In this document: piece after piece, positions 1 to 11,023 of the stretch
Layout of the letters: every line of letters begins with the position of its first letter
Numbering within the stretch: position 1 is the first letter of the stretch
Assembly: GCF_000964795.1 (NCBI RefSeq)
Contig: NZ_LANX01000001.1
Location: 372,001-436,000 of the forward strand
Reading direction: 5' to 3'
Length of the DNA stretch: 64,000 nt
Source: Candidatus Neoehrlichia procyonis str. RAC413
GTDB lineage: Bacteria; Pseudomonadota; Alphaproteobacteria; Rickettsiales; Anaplasmataceae
Notes under the pieces: model-generated
What the model saw: the letters and a program-made list of their open reading frames with translations, nothing else
What the model was told of the DNA's origin: nothing
Databases searched by the model: none
Made by a program: the position numbers and the translations under genes

Positions 1-1227
1 AATGCAATGCAAAGCCGCAATCTTGCAAAAATTGCTCATAAAATTATTACACTAGATTTCATAAAAAAACAATTACTTACCCAATTATATGAATTACAAA
101 GAGAGCACAATAAAATTGTAAAAGAAATTTCGCTTTTAAAAGGTAATAATATTAACTGTGAAACACAAATACAATTATCAAAAGAGCTTATAACAAAAAT
201 TAAAGAAGTAGATAATAAGCTAAAATCTAGTAATGAACTAAATAACATTCTCAACAATCTTCCAAACATTCCAGACACTAAAGTCCCTATCGGAAATGAT
301 GAGACTCATAATATTGAAATTAGAAAACATGGTAAACCGAAAATTTTTGATTTTCAAATCAAAACTCATTATGAAATAGGAGAAAAATTAAATTTAATGG
401 ATTTTAAACAAGCAGCTAAACTATCCGGCTCAAGGTTTGTAATTTTAAAAAATCAACTAGCACAATTGGACAGAGCTTTAGTCAATTTTATGTTAGATAC
501 ACATACTCAGGAATTTGGATATACTGAAATATCTCACCCTATACTTGTTAATGAAGTTACTATGTATAACGTTGGTCAATTACCAAAATTCTCCAAAGAC
601 TCTTTTAAAACTACAAATAATTTTAGATTAATACCTACCAGTGAAGTTGCATTAACAAATTTAGTATCAAATACAGTTATTCCGTTACATGATCTTCCTT
701 TAAGATTTACCGCTGCTTCTCAATGTTTTCGCTCTGAAGCAGGAAGTGCAGGACGCGATACCAAAGGGATAATACGACAACATCAATTTAATAAAGTAGA
801 ATTAGTAAGTATAGTTGCTGAAGATAAATCAGAAGAAGAATTAGAACGAATGGTAAAAATTGCAGAAACCATTTTACAAAGATTAGAACTACCATATAGA
901 GTAGTACTTTTATGTACTGGAGATATGGGATTTTCTGCAAGTATGTCATACGATCTAGAGGTCTGGATGTCATGTCAAAATAAATACAGAGAAATTTCTA
1001 GCTGTTCTAACTGCAAAGATTTTCAAGCACGAAGAATGAATACAAAATATGTTACAGTTTGTAATAATAATAAAGTAAGTACATTTGTACATACTTTAAA
1101 TGGATCAGCACTAGCAATAGGTAGAACAATTGCTGCTATTATAGAACACTATCAAAATAAAGATGGCTCTATTTCAATTCCATATGTATTAAGAAAATAC
1201 ATGCATAATCAAGAAATCATACAATAA
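1..1227 (+). CDS. serS: Seryl-tRNA synthetase, 5' end outside window
   Basis: Class II aminoacyl-tRNA synthetase that charges tRNA-Ser with serine in the cytoplasm. The frame is open from base 1 (codons AAT GCA ATG CAA), and the first visible residues match the part of SerRS just after its usual N-terminus, so I read this as a gene missing about 15-20 N-terminal residues rather than one starting at the ATG at 7. Residues about 10-75 form the charged coiled-coil arm that binds the long variable arm of tRNA-Ser. Motif 2 is visible as [20 protein letters not shown] and motif 3 as [19 protein letters not shown] close to the C-terminus. About 408 residues are visible against a usual length near 425. 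The gene stands alone; the next gene is on the opposite strand. Confidence 0.96.
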   Translation, partial: NAMQSRNLAKIAHKIITLDFIKKQLLTQLYELQREHNKIVKEISLLKGNNINCETQIQLSKELITKIKEVDNKLKSSNELNNILNNLPNIPDTKVPIGNDETHNIEIRKHGKPKIFDFQIKTHYEIGEKLNLMDFKQAAKLSGSRFVILKNQLAQLDRALVNFMLDTHTQEFGYTEISHPILVNEVTMYNVGQLPKFSKDSFKTTNNFRLIPTSEVALTNLVSNTVIPLHDLPLRFTAASQCFRSEAGSAGRDTKGIIRQHQFNKVELVSIVAEDKSEEELERMVKIAETILQRLELPYRVVLLCTGDMGFSASMSYDLEVWMSCQNKYREISSCSNCKDFQARRMNTKYVTVCNNNKVSTFVHTLNGSALAIGRTIAAIIEHYQNKDGSISIPYVLRKYMHNQEIIQ

Positions 1228-1510
1228 CTTTTTCGATATCAAACTTGCACTAGATATACAATTTCTACAATATATCTATTTATTTATCTATTACAAAAAG
1301 TTAAACTAAATTTATATAGTTAATGTAAGACATTACACTACAAGCCATTGTTAACATCTTGCTTAAATCACAATAATACAATTAATACAAACTATTGATT
1401 ACTCTTATACAATCATCTATCTGTTTATTATTAAAATGGTTATAGCTCATTTATAATGACTTAGTATGAATTTTACGTTTATTTCCAATAATATAATAGA
1501 GATAAAATAA

Positions 1511-2707
1511 CTATAATTCACCTTTATATTCCTTATCAATAATTTTCGTAACACAAACATCTGACCATACATTTAATGCCGTCTCAAACATATCTATTAT
1601 AGCATATATTGGCAATATTACTCCCATTAAATTAATTGGTATTTTCATTGATGTCAGACAACTCATAGAAATAAAATAACACCCCATTGGTATTCCAGCA
1701 TTACCAATAGCAGCACCTGTAGAAATAAATATCCATAAAAACATTTCCCACGTAGAAAAACTATGTAGATTCATTTCAGATACAAAAAAAACTGTAGTCA
1801 GTATAAAAGCTGCACAAGCATTCATATTAATTGTAGTACATATCGGTAACACAAATGACGTCAACTTGCTTGAAACTTTAAGATTATTATTTACACAATC
1901 AATGGTAGTTGGTAATGTAGCAGTAGAAGATTTAGAAAAAAATGCTACAATTAAAGCTGGCATTACGCCCTTTACAGTACTAACTACAGGTATACTTTTA
2001 AGCCTCATTAGCAATGGTAATGTTATAAATGCTTGAATAAAATTTGCTGACACTATGCATATAATGTACCTTACTATATTAGAAAAATCGTACGCACTTT
2101 TTATGGAAAATAAAAAAGTTGTAATAAATGCCCAAACTGCCACCGGCATAAATTTTAATATTAATTTTGCAATCTCCAACAAGGTATCAAATAATGCAGA
2201 AAATATTTTATGTAAAATTTCACGTTTTTCATTAGGAATTGCAATAACTCCACTTCCTATTAAAAATGCTAATATAATGCATCCAACAATATTATTATCT
2301 AAAAAGATTTTAACAAAATTATGTGGCATTATTGATATTAAATAAGATAAATAACCTTCACTATTTATTTCTACACTATGTAGCAAATTTAATGCTTTAT
2401 TTTGTTCTGAAGGATTTACTATTAAATATATAATAAGAGCAGTAGTAGATGCACAAATAGTAGTAAAAAGAGTATAAAAAACAATTTTTCTTAACAGCTT
2501 TTTAATTTGTACTACGTTTTTTAAACTGGAAATTGCAGTAATAATAGACAAAAATACTACAGGTAAACTAACTAATTTCAACAAATTAATAAAAATATCT
2601 CCTATCACTTTTGCACAGTTAAAAACCCATACACTATGAACATAGTAAGCTAATACAGCAAATCCTATAGCTATAGGAATCTTTAACTTATTCAATACAT
2701 CTTTCAT
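1511..2707 (-). CDS. Dicarboxylate/amino acid:cation symporter family protein with altered substrate-site residues
   Basis: Inner-membrane secondary transporter of the SDF (GltP/GltPh/EAAT) family, 398 residues, a little shorter than usual. Several hydrophobic helices are followed by the family's re-entrant hairpin HP1 (SKSSTATLPTT, about 258-268), the TM7 region, a second hairpin region (GNAGIPMG, about 335-342) and the TM8 region (IIDMFETALNVWSD, 370-383). Two family-defining sites are changed. The TM7 sodium motif NMDGT reads NMNAC (294-298). The TM8 position aligned to GltPh Arg397, which binds the side-chain carboxylate of aspartate, is Glu375, while the adjacent Thr376, Asn379 and Asp383 are kept. 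Substrate is therefore uncertain and probably not an acidic amino acid. It lies 52 nt downstream of hemF on the same strand; no functional link to hemF is apparent. Confidence 0.88.
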   Translation of the reverse strand: MKDVLNKLKIPIAIGFAVLAYYVHSVWVFNCAKVIGDIFINLLKLVSLPVVFLSIITAISSLKNVVQIKKLLRKIVFYTLFTTICASTTALIIYLIVNPSEQNKALNLLHSVEINSEGYLSYLISIMPHNFVKIFLDNNIVGCIILAFLIGSGVIAIPNEKREILHKIFSALFDTLLEIAKLILKFMPVAVWAFITTFLFSIKSAYDFSNIVRYIICIVSANFIQAFITLPLLMRLKSIPVVSTVKGVMPALIVAFFSKSSTATLPTTIDCVNNNLKVSSKLTSFVLPICTTINMNACAAFILTTVFFVSEMNLHSFSTWEMFLWIFISTGAAIGNAGIPMGCYFISMSCLTSMKIPINLMGVILPIYAIIDMFETALNVWSDVCVTKIIDKEYKGEL

Positions 2708-2759
2708 AAAAAACCAATTTTACTTATTAATATAAATTATCTCAACATTACAAAATACC

Positions 2760-3587
2760 TTATTCCCATTTTACTAAAGGAGGCATTGACATCATAATAG
2801 CGTCAGGATTACCATGTGTCATAATACCAAATCTTGTTCCACGATCATAAAGTAAATTAAATTCAACATATCGACCACGCTTTATTAATTGAAATTCTCG
2901 CTCTGCTGTTGTCCATTTTTTGTACATATTTTTACGCACTATTACTGGATACACTTCTAAAAAGCATTTACCCACTTCTTGAGTATAAGTAAAATCATGA
3001 TCCCAATTTCCTGAATTAAGATAATCATAAAATATACCTCCTATACCTCTAGACTCTTCCCTGTGGTGTAAAAAAAAATAATCATCACACTGTTTTTTAA
3101 ATTTTGGGTAATATTCTAAATCAAAGTTGTCACATACTTTACGTAAAGCTTCATGAAAAAAAAGTTCATCTTCTTTATTGTAATATGTAGGAGTAAGGTC
3201 AATACCCCCACCAAACCAACTTTGTGAAGTACAAATAAATCTAGTATTCATATGTATTGCAGGAACAAAAGGAGAGCACATATGTGCTACTACAGAAATA
3301 CCACTAGCCCAAAAATTACATTCATTACTTAGCGCTCCAGGTATTTCACCAGCAAAAATATCATCAAGTTTACCATGCACTCTAGAAAAATTTACACCTA
3401 TTTTTTCAAATACTTTTCCATAAATTCTTATATATTTTCCACCTCCACCACCATTTCTATCCCATTTCTTAGTACTAACAATGGGTTTACAATCAGAAAA
3501 ATCCTTCTCTATAGATAAACATTTATTAATAATATTATCTTGTAATTTTTCAAACCAATAAGCAGCTTTTTCTTGCTTTGTTATCAT
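2760..3587 (-). CDS. hemF: Oxygen-dependent coproporphyrinogen III oxidase
   Basis: Catalyses the oxygen-dependent oxidative decarboxylation of coproporphyrinogen III to protoporphyrinogen IX, a late step of heme biosynthesis. The 275-residue protein has the characteristic HemF landmarks: the glycine run RNGGGGGKYIRIYGKVFEK near residue 45, the block SQSWFGGGIDLTPTYY around residue 125, HHREESRGIGGIFYDY around residue 175, and the C-terminal part RYVEFNLLYDRGTRFGIMTHG with NPDAIMMSMPPLVKWE at the end. Length matches the family. The start is the ATG at 3587. A heme-dependent bc1 complex is encoded elsewhere in this window. Confidence 0.97.
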   Translation of the reverse strand: MITKQEKAAYWFEKLQDNIINKCLSIEKDFSDCKPIVSTKKWDRNGGGGGKYIRIYGKVFEKIGVNFSRVHGKLDDIFAGEIPGALSNECNFWASGISVVAHMCSPFVPAIHMNTRFICTSQSWFGGGIDLTPTYYNKEDELFFHEALRKVCDNFDLEYYPKFKKQCDDYFFLHHREESRGIGGIFYDYLNSGNWDHDFTYTQEVGKCFLEVYPVIVRKNMYKKWTTAEREFQLIKRGRYVEFNLLYDRGTRFGIMTHGNPDAIMMSMPPLVKWE

Positions 3588-4445
3588 AAGTTAAACCTTC
3601 CTTATAAAAAGAATATATTTATTAAGATCAAATCTAATCCTAACGATGTCTTACAACAATCTAATTAACAACCAATATACGTTTGCATTATTATTCAGTA
3701 TGACTATTATTAAACTCACATTCTGCCTATAATAACTAAAGCATACTAATTTTATATAACATTGAACACTAACTAGAATACCAATTCTAAATAATATCCA
3801 AAAAAATACACACTATTAATATAATGACAAATGATTTAGCATCCAAAATTAGTCTTCTTCTATGTTATACAACCTCCTTTATTTATCAAAAAATTCCTTA
3901 TTACAGCACAATTACTTTCATATCTATAAAATATATTTATGTGTTATAATATATAATAGAAATTTTTAAATCATAATAATAAGTTAATCTGTAATTTCAC
4001 ATTATATTAGGCACTAAAAAATCACTGCTTAAAAAGCAACGTATCATTACAGAGTTTTAAACTCTCATAAGTACACTTAATAAGCATAATGCTATTTTAA
4101 AGACAATTCATTAAATGGAGCAATATCATAATTTTTTCAATACATAATAGTATTTGTATTAATTTATTGCTATTTATATGTGCTGCTCAAATGTGGTTAA
4201 TACTATAAAAAGATAATTAGCAACTTTTGCTTAGAACTTAGACCTTAATAAAAAACTTAATTTTCCAACATTAGGTAACTTATGATGTCAACATCTATAA
4301 TAATTTTAAGCTCTAGCAAAATACATTTGCCTTCGTGATTTATATAAACAAATTACATTTTTTAATACCAAAGCAATATCCATTTCAAAAAAATAGCAAC
4401 CCTCAAAAACTTATTATTACCAACTAATTAACACCTAGGTTTAGT
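3588..4445. other. Intergenic, no gene seen (about 860 bp)
   Basis: Very AT-rich with stops in all frames. No tRNA cloverleaf, long hairpin or tandem repeat was recognised by eye. The left part should hold the hemF promoter. Confidence 0.6.
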
Positions 4446-5417
4446 TTAATCATTATGTGAATCACAGTCTAGTATCATAGTACCTGTTCCATGTATAGTA
4501 AATAGCTCCAATAATAACACATGGGGTATTGTTCCATTAATAATATGAGCTAATCCACAAGTTTCTTTAACAAATTTAACACACGCTTGTAATTTTGGAA
4601 CCATTCCTTCATTTGCAGCACCATTGTATATTAACTTTTCAGCTTCATTTACTGAAACTTCAGAAAGCAATTTTCCATTATTATCATTTATACCATTAAC
4701 ATTTGTTAAAATAATTAATTTTGCTGCAGATAATGCATTAGCAATCGCTCCAGCAACTAAATCAGCATTTACGTTATAAGTCGCACCGTTTTCACCACTA
4801 CATATAGGTGCTATCACAGGTATAAAATCAGATTCTTCCATAAAAAACAATAAATCTGTATTTACTTCACTAGGTTCTCCTACAAAACCTATATCTAAAA
4901 TTTTTTCAATATTATTTGACTGATTATCTTTAAAGGTGCAACAAATTTTTTTTGCTTCTACTAAATTAGCATCTTTTCCACTTAACCCAATAGCGTAACC
5001 TCCTGATTGACTTATCAACTGTGTAATATTCTTATTTATCAAACCACATAATACCATTTCAACAATTTCTAATGTCTCAGCATCTGTAACTCTTAAGCCA
5101 TTAATAAAAGTACTTTCTTTACCAAATTTTGTTAAAACCTCATTAATTTTATTACCTCCTCCATGGACTATTATTGGATTAATACCCAATTGTTTCAACA
5201 AAACTATATCATGAGCAAAACTTTTTGATAAATTCTCATCTATCATAGCAGCCCCACCATATTTAATGACAAACGTTTCGCCTGAAAACTGCTGTATATA
5301 TGGAAGAGATTCTGATAAAATTTTTGCTTTACTTAACCACTCATCATTTTTATTAAATTGCTCAACATTTAATTCTACTCTTTTATACTTATCATTTGAA
5401 ATATTTTGTAATTTCAT
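4446..5417 (-). CDS. argB: Acetylglutamate kinase
   Basis: Phosphorylates N-acetyl-L-glutamate with ATP, the second step of arginine/ornithine synthesis. The 323-residue protein belongs to the amino-acid kinase family: the nucleotide-binding glycine loop IKYGGAAM is at 51-58, the second glycine loop HGGGNKI at 85-91, and the acetylglutamate-binding stretch with GLRVTDAETLEIVEMVLCG near residues 108-126. The C-terminal part has NVNADLVAGAIANALSAAKL and the ending HGTGTMI. The N-terminus is about 25 residues longer than many homologues; the ATG at 5417 is the only good start. It precedes engB's 3' end on the same strand (engB is upstream, gap 73 nt). Confidence 0.96.
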   Translation of the reverse strand: MKLQNISNDKYKRVELNVEQFNKNDEWLSKAKILSESLPYIQQFSGETFVIKYGGAAMIDENLSKSFAHDIVLLKQLGINPIIVHGGGNKINEVLTKFGKESTFINGLRVTDAETLEIVEMVLCGLINKNITQLISQSGGYAIGLSGKDANLVEAKKICCTFKDNQSNNIEKILDIGFVGEPSEVNTDLLFFMEESDFIPVIAPICSGENGATYNVNADLVAGAIANALSAAKLIILTNVNGINDNNGKLLSEVSVNEAEKLIYNGAANEGMVPKLQACVKFVKETCGLAHIINGTIPHVLLLELFTIHGTGTMILDCDSHND

Positions 5418-5490
5418 AAACTAACTCCCATTCGTTAACCTCCTTTATTATTTATATAACATTGTCCAATACTTACATTGATTATTCAGA

Positions 5491-6069
5491 TCACTTTATC
5501 ATGTTACAAACTAACTCTTTTATTCCCTTCCTATCTTTACTACTAACAGCCATTACTGGATCAAGAACATAACTTAATCCTAGTAATCTATCTTTTACAG
5601 CACATAAAACATCAGATAATTCCTTACATGATACTTTATCAATTTTTGTCAAAACTACATAATAAAATATTTTATGAACTTCTAACCAATTAATGAAATC
5701 TAAGTCTATTTCCTTCATTCCTACTCTAGAATCTATAAGCAATATTAATTTTTGTAAAGTTTCCCTATTTAATAAGTAATACTCCATAAGACTAATGTAA
5801 TTAATAATTAAGTTTTTACTTACTCGTGCATAACCATATCCCGGTAAATCAACAAGCATCATAGATCCCTTATTAATTAAATAAAAATTAAGCTGTCTTG
5901 TACAACCAGGTAATGATGATACTCTTGCACTTTTTTTATTTTTAGTTATTGCATTAATTAAACTAGATTTTCCAACATTTGACCTACCAACAATTGCAGT
6001 CTCCGGTACTAAAGAATCAGGAAAAGAGCTTTTATTAGTAGCCCCAACAATAAATTTACAATCTAACAT
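5491..6069 (-). CDS. engB: Ribosome biogenesis GTP-binding protein EngB/YsxC/YihA
   Basis: Small essential GTPase that helps assemble the large ribosomal subunit. The 192-residue protein carries the P-loop GRSNVGKSS (28-36), the switch region SSLPGCTRQLNFY with the G2 threonine, the G3 motif DLPGYGYARVSK (about residues 74-85), the G4 motif TKID (about 141) and a G5-like serine pair (VSSKDRKG) near the C-terminus. The sequence YARVSK after DLPGYG is typical of the EngB branch. The start at 6069 places the P-loop at the normal distance from the N-terminus. Divergently arranged with prfA, so the gap 6070-6208 should contain promoters for both. Confidence 0.96.
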   Translation of the reverse strand: MLDCKFIVGATNKSSFPDSLVPETAIVGRSNVGKSSLINAITKNKKSARVSSLPGCTRQLNFYLINKGSMMLVDLPGYGYARVSKNLIINYISLMEYYLLNRETLQKLILLIDSRVGMKEIDLDFINWLEVHKIFYYVVLTKIDKVSCKELSDVLCAVKDRLLGLSYVLDPVMAVSSKDRKGIKELVCNMIK

Positions 6070-6208
6070 TTAAAATTTTACTTTAACTATATTCAAAATA
6101 ATTACTGCTATAATTAAGATTTTACAATTAACTTTATCAGTGCTAAGATAAAGCGCTAGCATTATAATAACTTTAATAACATAATAACCTTTTTTAGTCC
6201 ATAAAGCT

Positions 6209-7285
6209 ATGAGTTTTGAACATAATCTAGAAGAATTATCAAAGAAGTTCCATCAACTAAAGAATAAGCTAGCCAATCCTAGCATTTTAAGTGCTCAAGA
6301 GTTTGTTACTGCATCAAAAGAATATTCAGACTTATTATCCATAATTGAAGTCTTAGATCAATATAATGCTTTAAAAAAAGAAATCTCAGATTTAGAAGAA
6401 CTAGCAAATAACGATCCTGAGCTTCGTGCTCTTGCAAAAGAAGAATCTCAAAATAAACAAAAACAACTACCTAAATTAAAACATAAATTAACATTATCAT
6501 TATTGCCAAAAGACAAAGATGATTCGCGCAATGCAATATTAGAAATTAGAGCAGGTACAGGAGGAGAAGAAGCTGCGCTATTTGTTTGCAATTTATATCG
6601 CATGTATACAAAGTATGCAGAAAAAAAAAATTGGAAAATTGAACAAATAAATATATCAACCACTGGTGTAGGAGGTTATAAAGAAGTATCTTTGTGTATC
6701 AGTGGAAATAATGTATTTGCAAGGCTAAAATTTGAATCCGGAGTTCATAGAGTACAAAGAATTCCAGAGACTGAATCCTCAGGAAGACTACATACCTCAG
6801 CAGCAACAGTTGCAGTACTGCCTGAAGTTGAAGATATAGATTTAAAAATTGATGAGAAAGATTTAAGAATAGATGTATATCGCTCCAGTGGACCTGGAGG
6901 ACAATCAGTTAATACTACTGATAGCGCTGTACGAATTACCCATATACCAACCGGAATTGTAGTAATTCAACAAGATGAAAAATCCCAACATAAAAACAAA
7001 AGTAAGGCTTTAAAAGTTTTAAGAGCAAGATTATATGATATTGAAAAACAAAAAATAACTAATACTGTATCTGCAATGCGTAAAAACCAAATAGGTTCTG
7101 GTGATAGATCTGAACGTATTAGAACATACAATTTTCCTCAATCTAGAATTACAGATCATAGAATAAACTTAACTTCATATAAACTTGACTATATAATCAA
7201 AGAAGGAGATCTTGATGAATTTATCAACGCTTTAATTGCTGAAGATGAAGCTCGAAGATTAAAAGAATGCTATACTGCTAGTTAA
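6209..7285 (+). CDS. prfA: Peptide chain release factor 1
   Basis: Recognises UAA and UAG stop codons in the ribosomal A site and triggers release of the peptide. The 358-residue protein has the N-terminal helical domain (1-100), the codon-recognition tripeptide of the RF1 type, P-E-T at 186-188 within [15 protein letters not shown], and the peptidyl-hydrolysis motif GPGGQSVN with GGQ at 230-232. The C-terminal domain contains [18 protein letters not shown] and ITDHRI, also typical. Length is standard (about 360). No RF2 frameshift-like element is present, as expected for RF1. The second gene usually paired with it (prmC) is not next to it here. Confidence 0.97.
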   Translation: MSFEHNLEELSKKFHQLKNKLANPSILSAQEFVTASKEYSDLLSIIEVLDQYNALKKEISDLEELANNDPELRALAKEESQNKQKQLPKLKHKLTLSLLPKDKDDSRNAILEIRAGTGGEEAALFVCNLYRMYTKYAEKKNWKIEQINISTTGVGGYKEVSLCISGNNVFARLKFESGVHRVQRIPETESSGRLHTSAATVAVLPEVEDIDLKIDEKDLRIDVYRSSGPGGQSVNTTDSAVRITHIPTGIVVIQQDEKSQHKNKSKALKVLRARLYDIEKQKITNTVSAMRKNQIGSGDRSERIRTYNFPQSRITDHRINLTSYKLDYIIKEGDLDEFINALIAEDEARRLKECYTAS

Positions 7286-7783
7286 TATTTTATAAATGAT
7301 ACGCACACCAGTCACTTAACATACAAATACTTTGAGCTTATAGTTATTACTGCATTATATTAGCAAAATCATTACAATATCTATCTTAAATCAAATAATA
7401 AATCATAATAGCTACTCTTCAAATAAATTCAGCTTATATAATTATAAATTATGCTTCTATACAATAACAAAAATTCTATAAAGTTTTTTTACCACAAACT
7501 CTATTCACTATAACATTGCAATCTTTCTACAAATACAATACCTCTTTAAATTTTTACTCTTTAACTCTTTAAATGTATCATTTCCTATATTCATCACCAT
7601 CATATAGCAATAAAAACACTTCTATAACATTTAGACAACTTAAATTAAAAAATCTAATAGAAATACTGTATAACTTTATCAAAAAATTATTTTTCCATTA
7701 TTTCTTCATTTCTACAAAATAAGTATATGTAATTGGCTATAAATTTTTAAAATATAAATATTATTTTTTACAATTAGAAGTAA
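7286..7783. other. Intergenic between convergent prfA and pccB
   Basis: About 500 bp of AT-rich sequence between two converging genes. No ORF, RNA gene or strong stem-loop terminator was recognised. Confidence 0.6.
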
Positions 7784-9316
7784 TCATAATGGTAAATTAT
7801 CATGCTTTCGAAAAACTCTATCTACTTTCTTATTCTTTAATAATTCTAATGCATTATATAAATACTTTCTTGTTTTCGATGGCATAATAATATCATCTAT
7901 AAAGCCTCGTGAAGCTGCAACATAAGGATTAACAACTTTGTTACGATATTCTTCTACTAACTTATCAATTTTATTTGGATCATTTTCAGAACGAAATATT
8001 ATCTCAACAGCCCCTTCAGAACCCATTACTGCAATTTCAGCACTAGGCCAAGAATAATTTACGTCACCACATAAATGCCTTGAGCTCATTACTATATATG
8101 CACCTCCATAGGCTTTACGTACTACCACACTAATTTTTGGCACTACAGCTTCTGCATATGCATATAATAATTTTGCACCATGTGTTATAATTCCAGAATG
8201 CTCTTGATGAGAACCAGGCATAAATCCAGGAACATCAATTAATGTTACTATTGGTATATTAAAAGCATCACAAAAACGTATAAACCTTGCAGCCTTTCTT
8301 GATGAATTAATATCTAAACATCCAGCCAAGTGTTTAGGTTGATTTGCAACAATACCAATAACATTTCCACCAATTCTACCAAATCCCACAATAATATTTT
8401 TTGCAAAATCAGGCTTTATTTCAAAAAATATACCCTCATCACATATCTTTTGTACTAATTCATACATATCATATGAAATATTACTTTCTTTAGGAATTAA
8501 GTAATTCAAAGAATCATCATCTCTAAATACAGAATCAGTAGTTGAAATAAATTTTGAAAAATCTTGATTATGTGAAGGTATAAAAGATATAAATTTTCGT
8601 ATTTGCAATAGTGCATCAATTTCATTATCAAAAGCAAAATCTGCAACACCAGTCTGACAAGTATGAACTTTTGCTCCTCCTAAATCTTCCTGTGTTATCT
8701 CTTCATATGTTACTTTTTTTATAACATCAGGACCAGTAACAAACATATAAGAACTATTTCGTACCATAAATATAAAATCTGTAAGAGCAGGAGAATATAC
8801 TGCCCCTCCAGCACATGGCCCCATAATTAATGAGATTTGAGGCACTACTCCAGACATATTAACATTACGCTGAAAAATTTCTCCATACCCTGATAAAGAA
8901 TCTACACCTTCCTGTATACGCGCACCACCTGAATCATTAATCCCAATAATTGGCACTTTTATTTTTGCTGCGATATCCATTATATAACAAATTTTTTTAG
9001 CATTTGCTTCACTTAATGAACCTCCAAATACAGTAAAATCCTGAGAATAAACACATACTGTTCTACCGTATATTTTTCCACAACCTACAACTACTCCATC
9101 TCCAAAAGTTTTAACATTACTCATGCCAAAATTTACAGCCCTATGCTCAACAAAAACTCCATACTCTTGAAATGAGTCTTTATCAAGCAATATATCTAAC
9201 CTTTCTCTTGCAGTTAATTTACCTTTACCATGCTGTTTTTCAATTTTAGATTCCCCACCACCCTTTCTAAGACTTAACTTTTTATTTTCTAATTCTTTTA
9301 ATACTATAACATCCAT
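7784..9316 (-). CDS. pccB: Propionyl-CoA carboxylase beta chain (acyl-CoA carboxyltransferase)
   Basis: Carboxyltransferase subunit that moves the carboxyl group from biotin to propionyl-CoA, giving methylmalonyl-CoA. The 510-residue protein has two crotonase-like halves. The first has KLTARERLDILLDKDSF (about 34-50), the oxyanion-hole glycines in INDSGGARIQEG, and MGPCAGGAVYSPALTDFIFM. The second has ANQPKHLAGCLD, DVPGFMPGSHQEHSGII and the stretch KAYGGAYIVMSSRHL. The motif set fits PccB better than the acetyl-CoA carboxylase AccD, which has a zinc finger absent here. The biotin-bearing alpha subunit is not in this window. The gene is flanked by gaps of 500 and 900 bp and is probably transcribed alone. 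Confidence 0.95.
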   Translation of the reverse strand: MDVIVLKELENKKLSLRKGGGESKIEKQHGKGKLTARERLDILLDKDSFQEYGVFVEHRAVNFGMSNVKTFGDGVVVGCGKIYGRTVCVYSQDFTVFGGSLSEANAKKICYIMDIAAKIKVPIIGINDSGGARIQEGVDSLSGYGEIFQRNVNMSGVVPQISLIMGPCAGGAVYSPALTDFIFMVRNSSYMFVTGPDVIKKVTYEEITQEDLGGAKVHTCQTGVADFAFDNEIDALLQIRKFISFIPSHNQDFSKFISTTDSVFRDDDSLNYLIPKESNISYDMYELVQKICDEGIFFEIKPDFAKNIIVGFGRIGGNVIGIVANQPKHLAGCLDINSSRKAARFIRFCDAFNIPIVTLIDVPGFMPGSHQEHSGIITHGAKLLYAYAEAVVPKISVVVRKAYGGAYIVMSSRHLCGDVNYSWPSAEIAVMGSEGAVEIIFRSENDPNKIDKLVEEYRNKVVNPYVAASRGFIDDIIMPSKTRKYLYNALELLKNKKVDRVFRKHDNLPL

Positions 9317-10216
9317 TGCATTTTATAATGTAAATTTAATATATATTAACCTTTATCTTACCACATTTTAACACAACAAATAAACTATTATTTAATTAAG
9401 TGTCATTATAAAAAAAAATAATTATTACTTTATAATAGAAGAATATTATTTTCTATATCTAAAGTAAAACGACAATTAAGAATACAACTTAAATAAGAAA
9501 GTATAACTTTCATCAAGTAAATTATTAAAATATAATCAATATAAGCACATTGGTATCTTAATAAAAGTAAACTATAATTATCTAGTTAAGTATCATTAAG
9601 TGATATTCAAAATCTATAAATACCAAGCAAATAACCTGCAATATAATTATTAAGAAATAAAATGCTAGAAAAATAAAAATTTATAACTTTATAGTCAAAT
9701 ATTTATAGAAATTTTACATAGTAATACAACTAAGTTAAGTACAATATCTTTCATTATACATTAAATATAACAAAGCAAATTAAATATAAATCGGTTAGTC
9801 ATAAAACTAATCCAGTTAATTATTAAGTTTATGATAATAAAATTATAATAATAACAAAACAAGTGTAATTATACAGTTAATTTAACTATATATTAAATTA
9901 ATAAATTCATTTACATCAATAAATGCTTATAAAAAGTTAAAATTTTACTGTAAACTTATCATGGCATCCTTGATAAAACAAGCTATCAACTTAAATAAAC
10001 CTTACAAATATTTATTACACATATTTAAACATCCATCGCTAATACATACTGGATCTTTATTAATTTTTTTTCACAAGATATAGTTTTTTCTCATAAAATT
10101 TTATAAAATATCAAAATAATAAACTTAAAAATATATTCATTTTTATAACAATACAGAGGCGACAATAGTACTTAATACAATTTAAATACTAAATTTAAAC
10201 TTATTAAAATAACATG
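9317..10216. other. Intergenic, no gene seen (900 bp)
   Basis: AT-rich, with stops in every frame. It follows the 3' end of mutM and precedes the 5' end of pccB, so it should hold the pccB promoter at its left side. No RNA gene or tandem array was recognised. Confidence 0.6.
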
Positions 10217-11023
10217 CTAAAACTGACACTTATAACAGAAAAAAGTACTTCTACCACTTTGCTTTATTTTTTGAATTGAAGACTTACATAAATAACACGG
10301 CTGCTCCATTCTTCCATAAACCATAAAATTCTCTTGAAAATATCCTCTTAATCCTATAGGAGAAATATAATCTTTAATTGTTGATCCTCCAGCTTTTATA
10401 GCACAATCTAGTACTACTTTAGTAGTCTGTGTGATTTGAATACACTCATTAAAAGAAAGAGTATCTGCAACCCTATAAGGTAGTATACGTGCCTTAAATA
10501 AGATTTCTGAAGCATATATATTACCTATACCAACAACAATTTTGTTATTCATCAACAAAGACTTAATACTACATCTAGTTAAATAATGTGATAAATAATG
10601 TGCATTAAATTCTTTACACAATGGCTCTATTCCAAATTTTTTACAAAAATTTACATATTGCATATCATCAAAAATTGCCACTAATCCAAATCTACGCGCA
10701 TCATTAAAAGTAACATAAGATTTATCATTCAACACAAATACAATATGATCATGTGTATTAAATTTATAATCTTTAGTATAAAATAACTTTCCACTCATAC
10801 CTAAATGAATTATTATTCGTTGATGATTACTTAATAAAATAATAATATATTTAGCTTTTCTATAAATATTTAAAATTTTTTGATTAAGAACTAAATCCCT
10901 AAAATTTTTTCCCACAGGTATACGTAAATCTGCTCTATGAATAATAACATCAAGCACACTTTTATTTAAAATTTTACCACAAAAAAAACGAGTTATAACC
11001 TCAACTTCAGGTAATTCAGGCAT
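10217..11023 (-). CDS. mutM: Formamidopyrimidine-DNA glycosylase
   Basis: Base-excision repair enzyme that removes 8-oxoguanine and formamidopyrimidines and cuts the abasic site. The 268-residue protein begins MPELPEVE, giving the catalytic Pro2 and Glu3; the conserved hairpin lysine is Lys79 in HLGMSGKL (73-80). The helix-two-turn-helix stretch reads VVGIGNIYASEILFKA, and the C-terminus has a CxxC...CxxC zinc finger (CYLC and CYKC). Length matches the family. Its ATG sits inside the last codons of a small upstream ORF (8-nt overlap ATGCCTGA), so translational coupling is likely. Confidence 0.97.
   Translation of the reverse strand: MPELPEVEVITRFFCGKILNKSVLDVIIHRADLRIPVGKNFRDLVLNQKILNIYRKAKYIIILLSNHQRIIIHLGMSGKLFYTKDYKFNTHDHIVFVLNDKSYVTFNDARRFGLVAIFDDMQYVNFCKKFGIEPLCKEFNAHYLSHYLTRCSIKSLLMNNKIVVGIGNIYASEILFKARILPYRVADTLSFNECIQITQTTKVVLDCAIKAGGSTIKDYISPIGLRGYFQENFMVYGRMEQPCYLCKSSIQKIKQSGRSTFFCYKCQF

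Noticed and set aside
36..278. Minus-strand ORF inside serS
   Set aside because: Lies fully within the serS coding sequence and has a shadow-like composition; serS has clear motifs.
788..973. 61-codon minus-strand ORF in serS
   Set aside because: Antisense shadow over motif 2 of serS.
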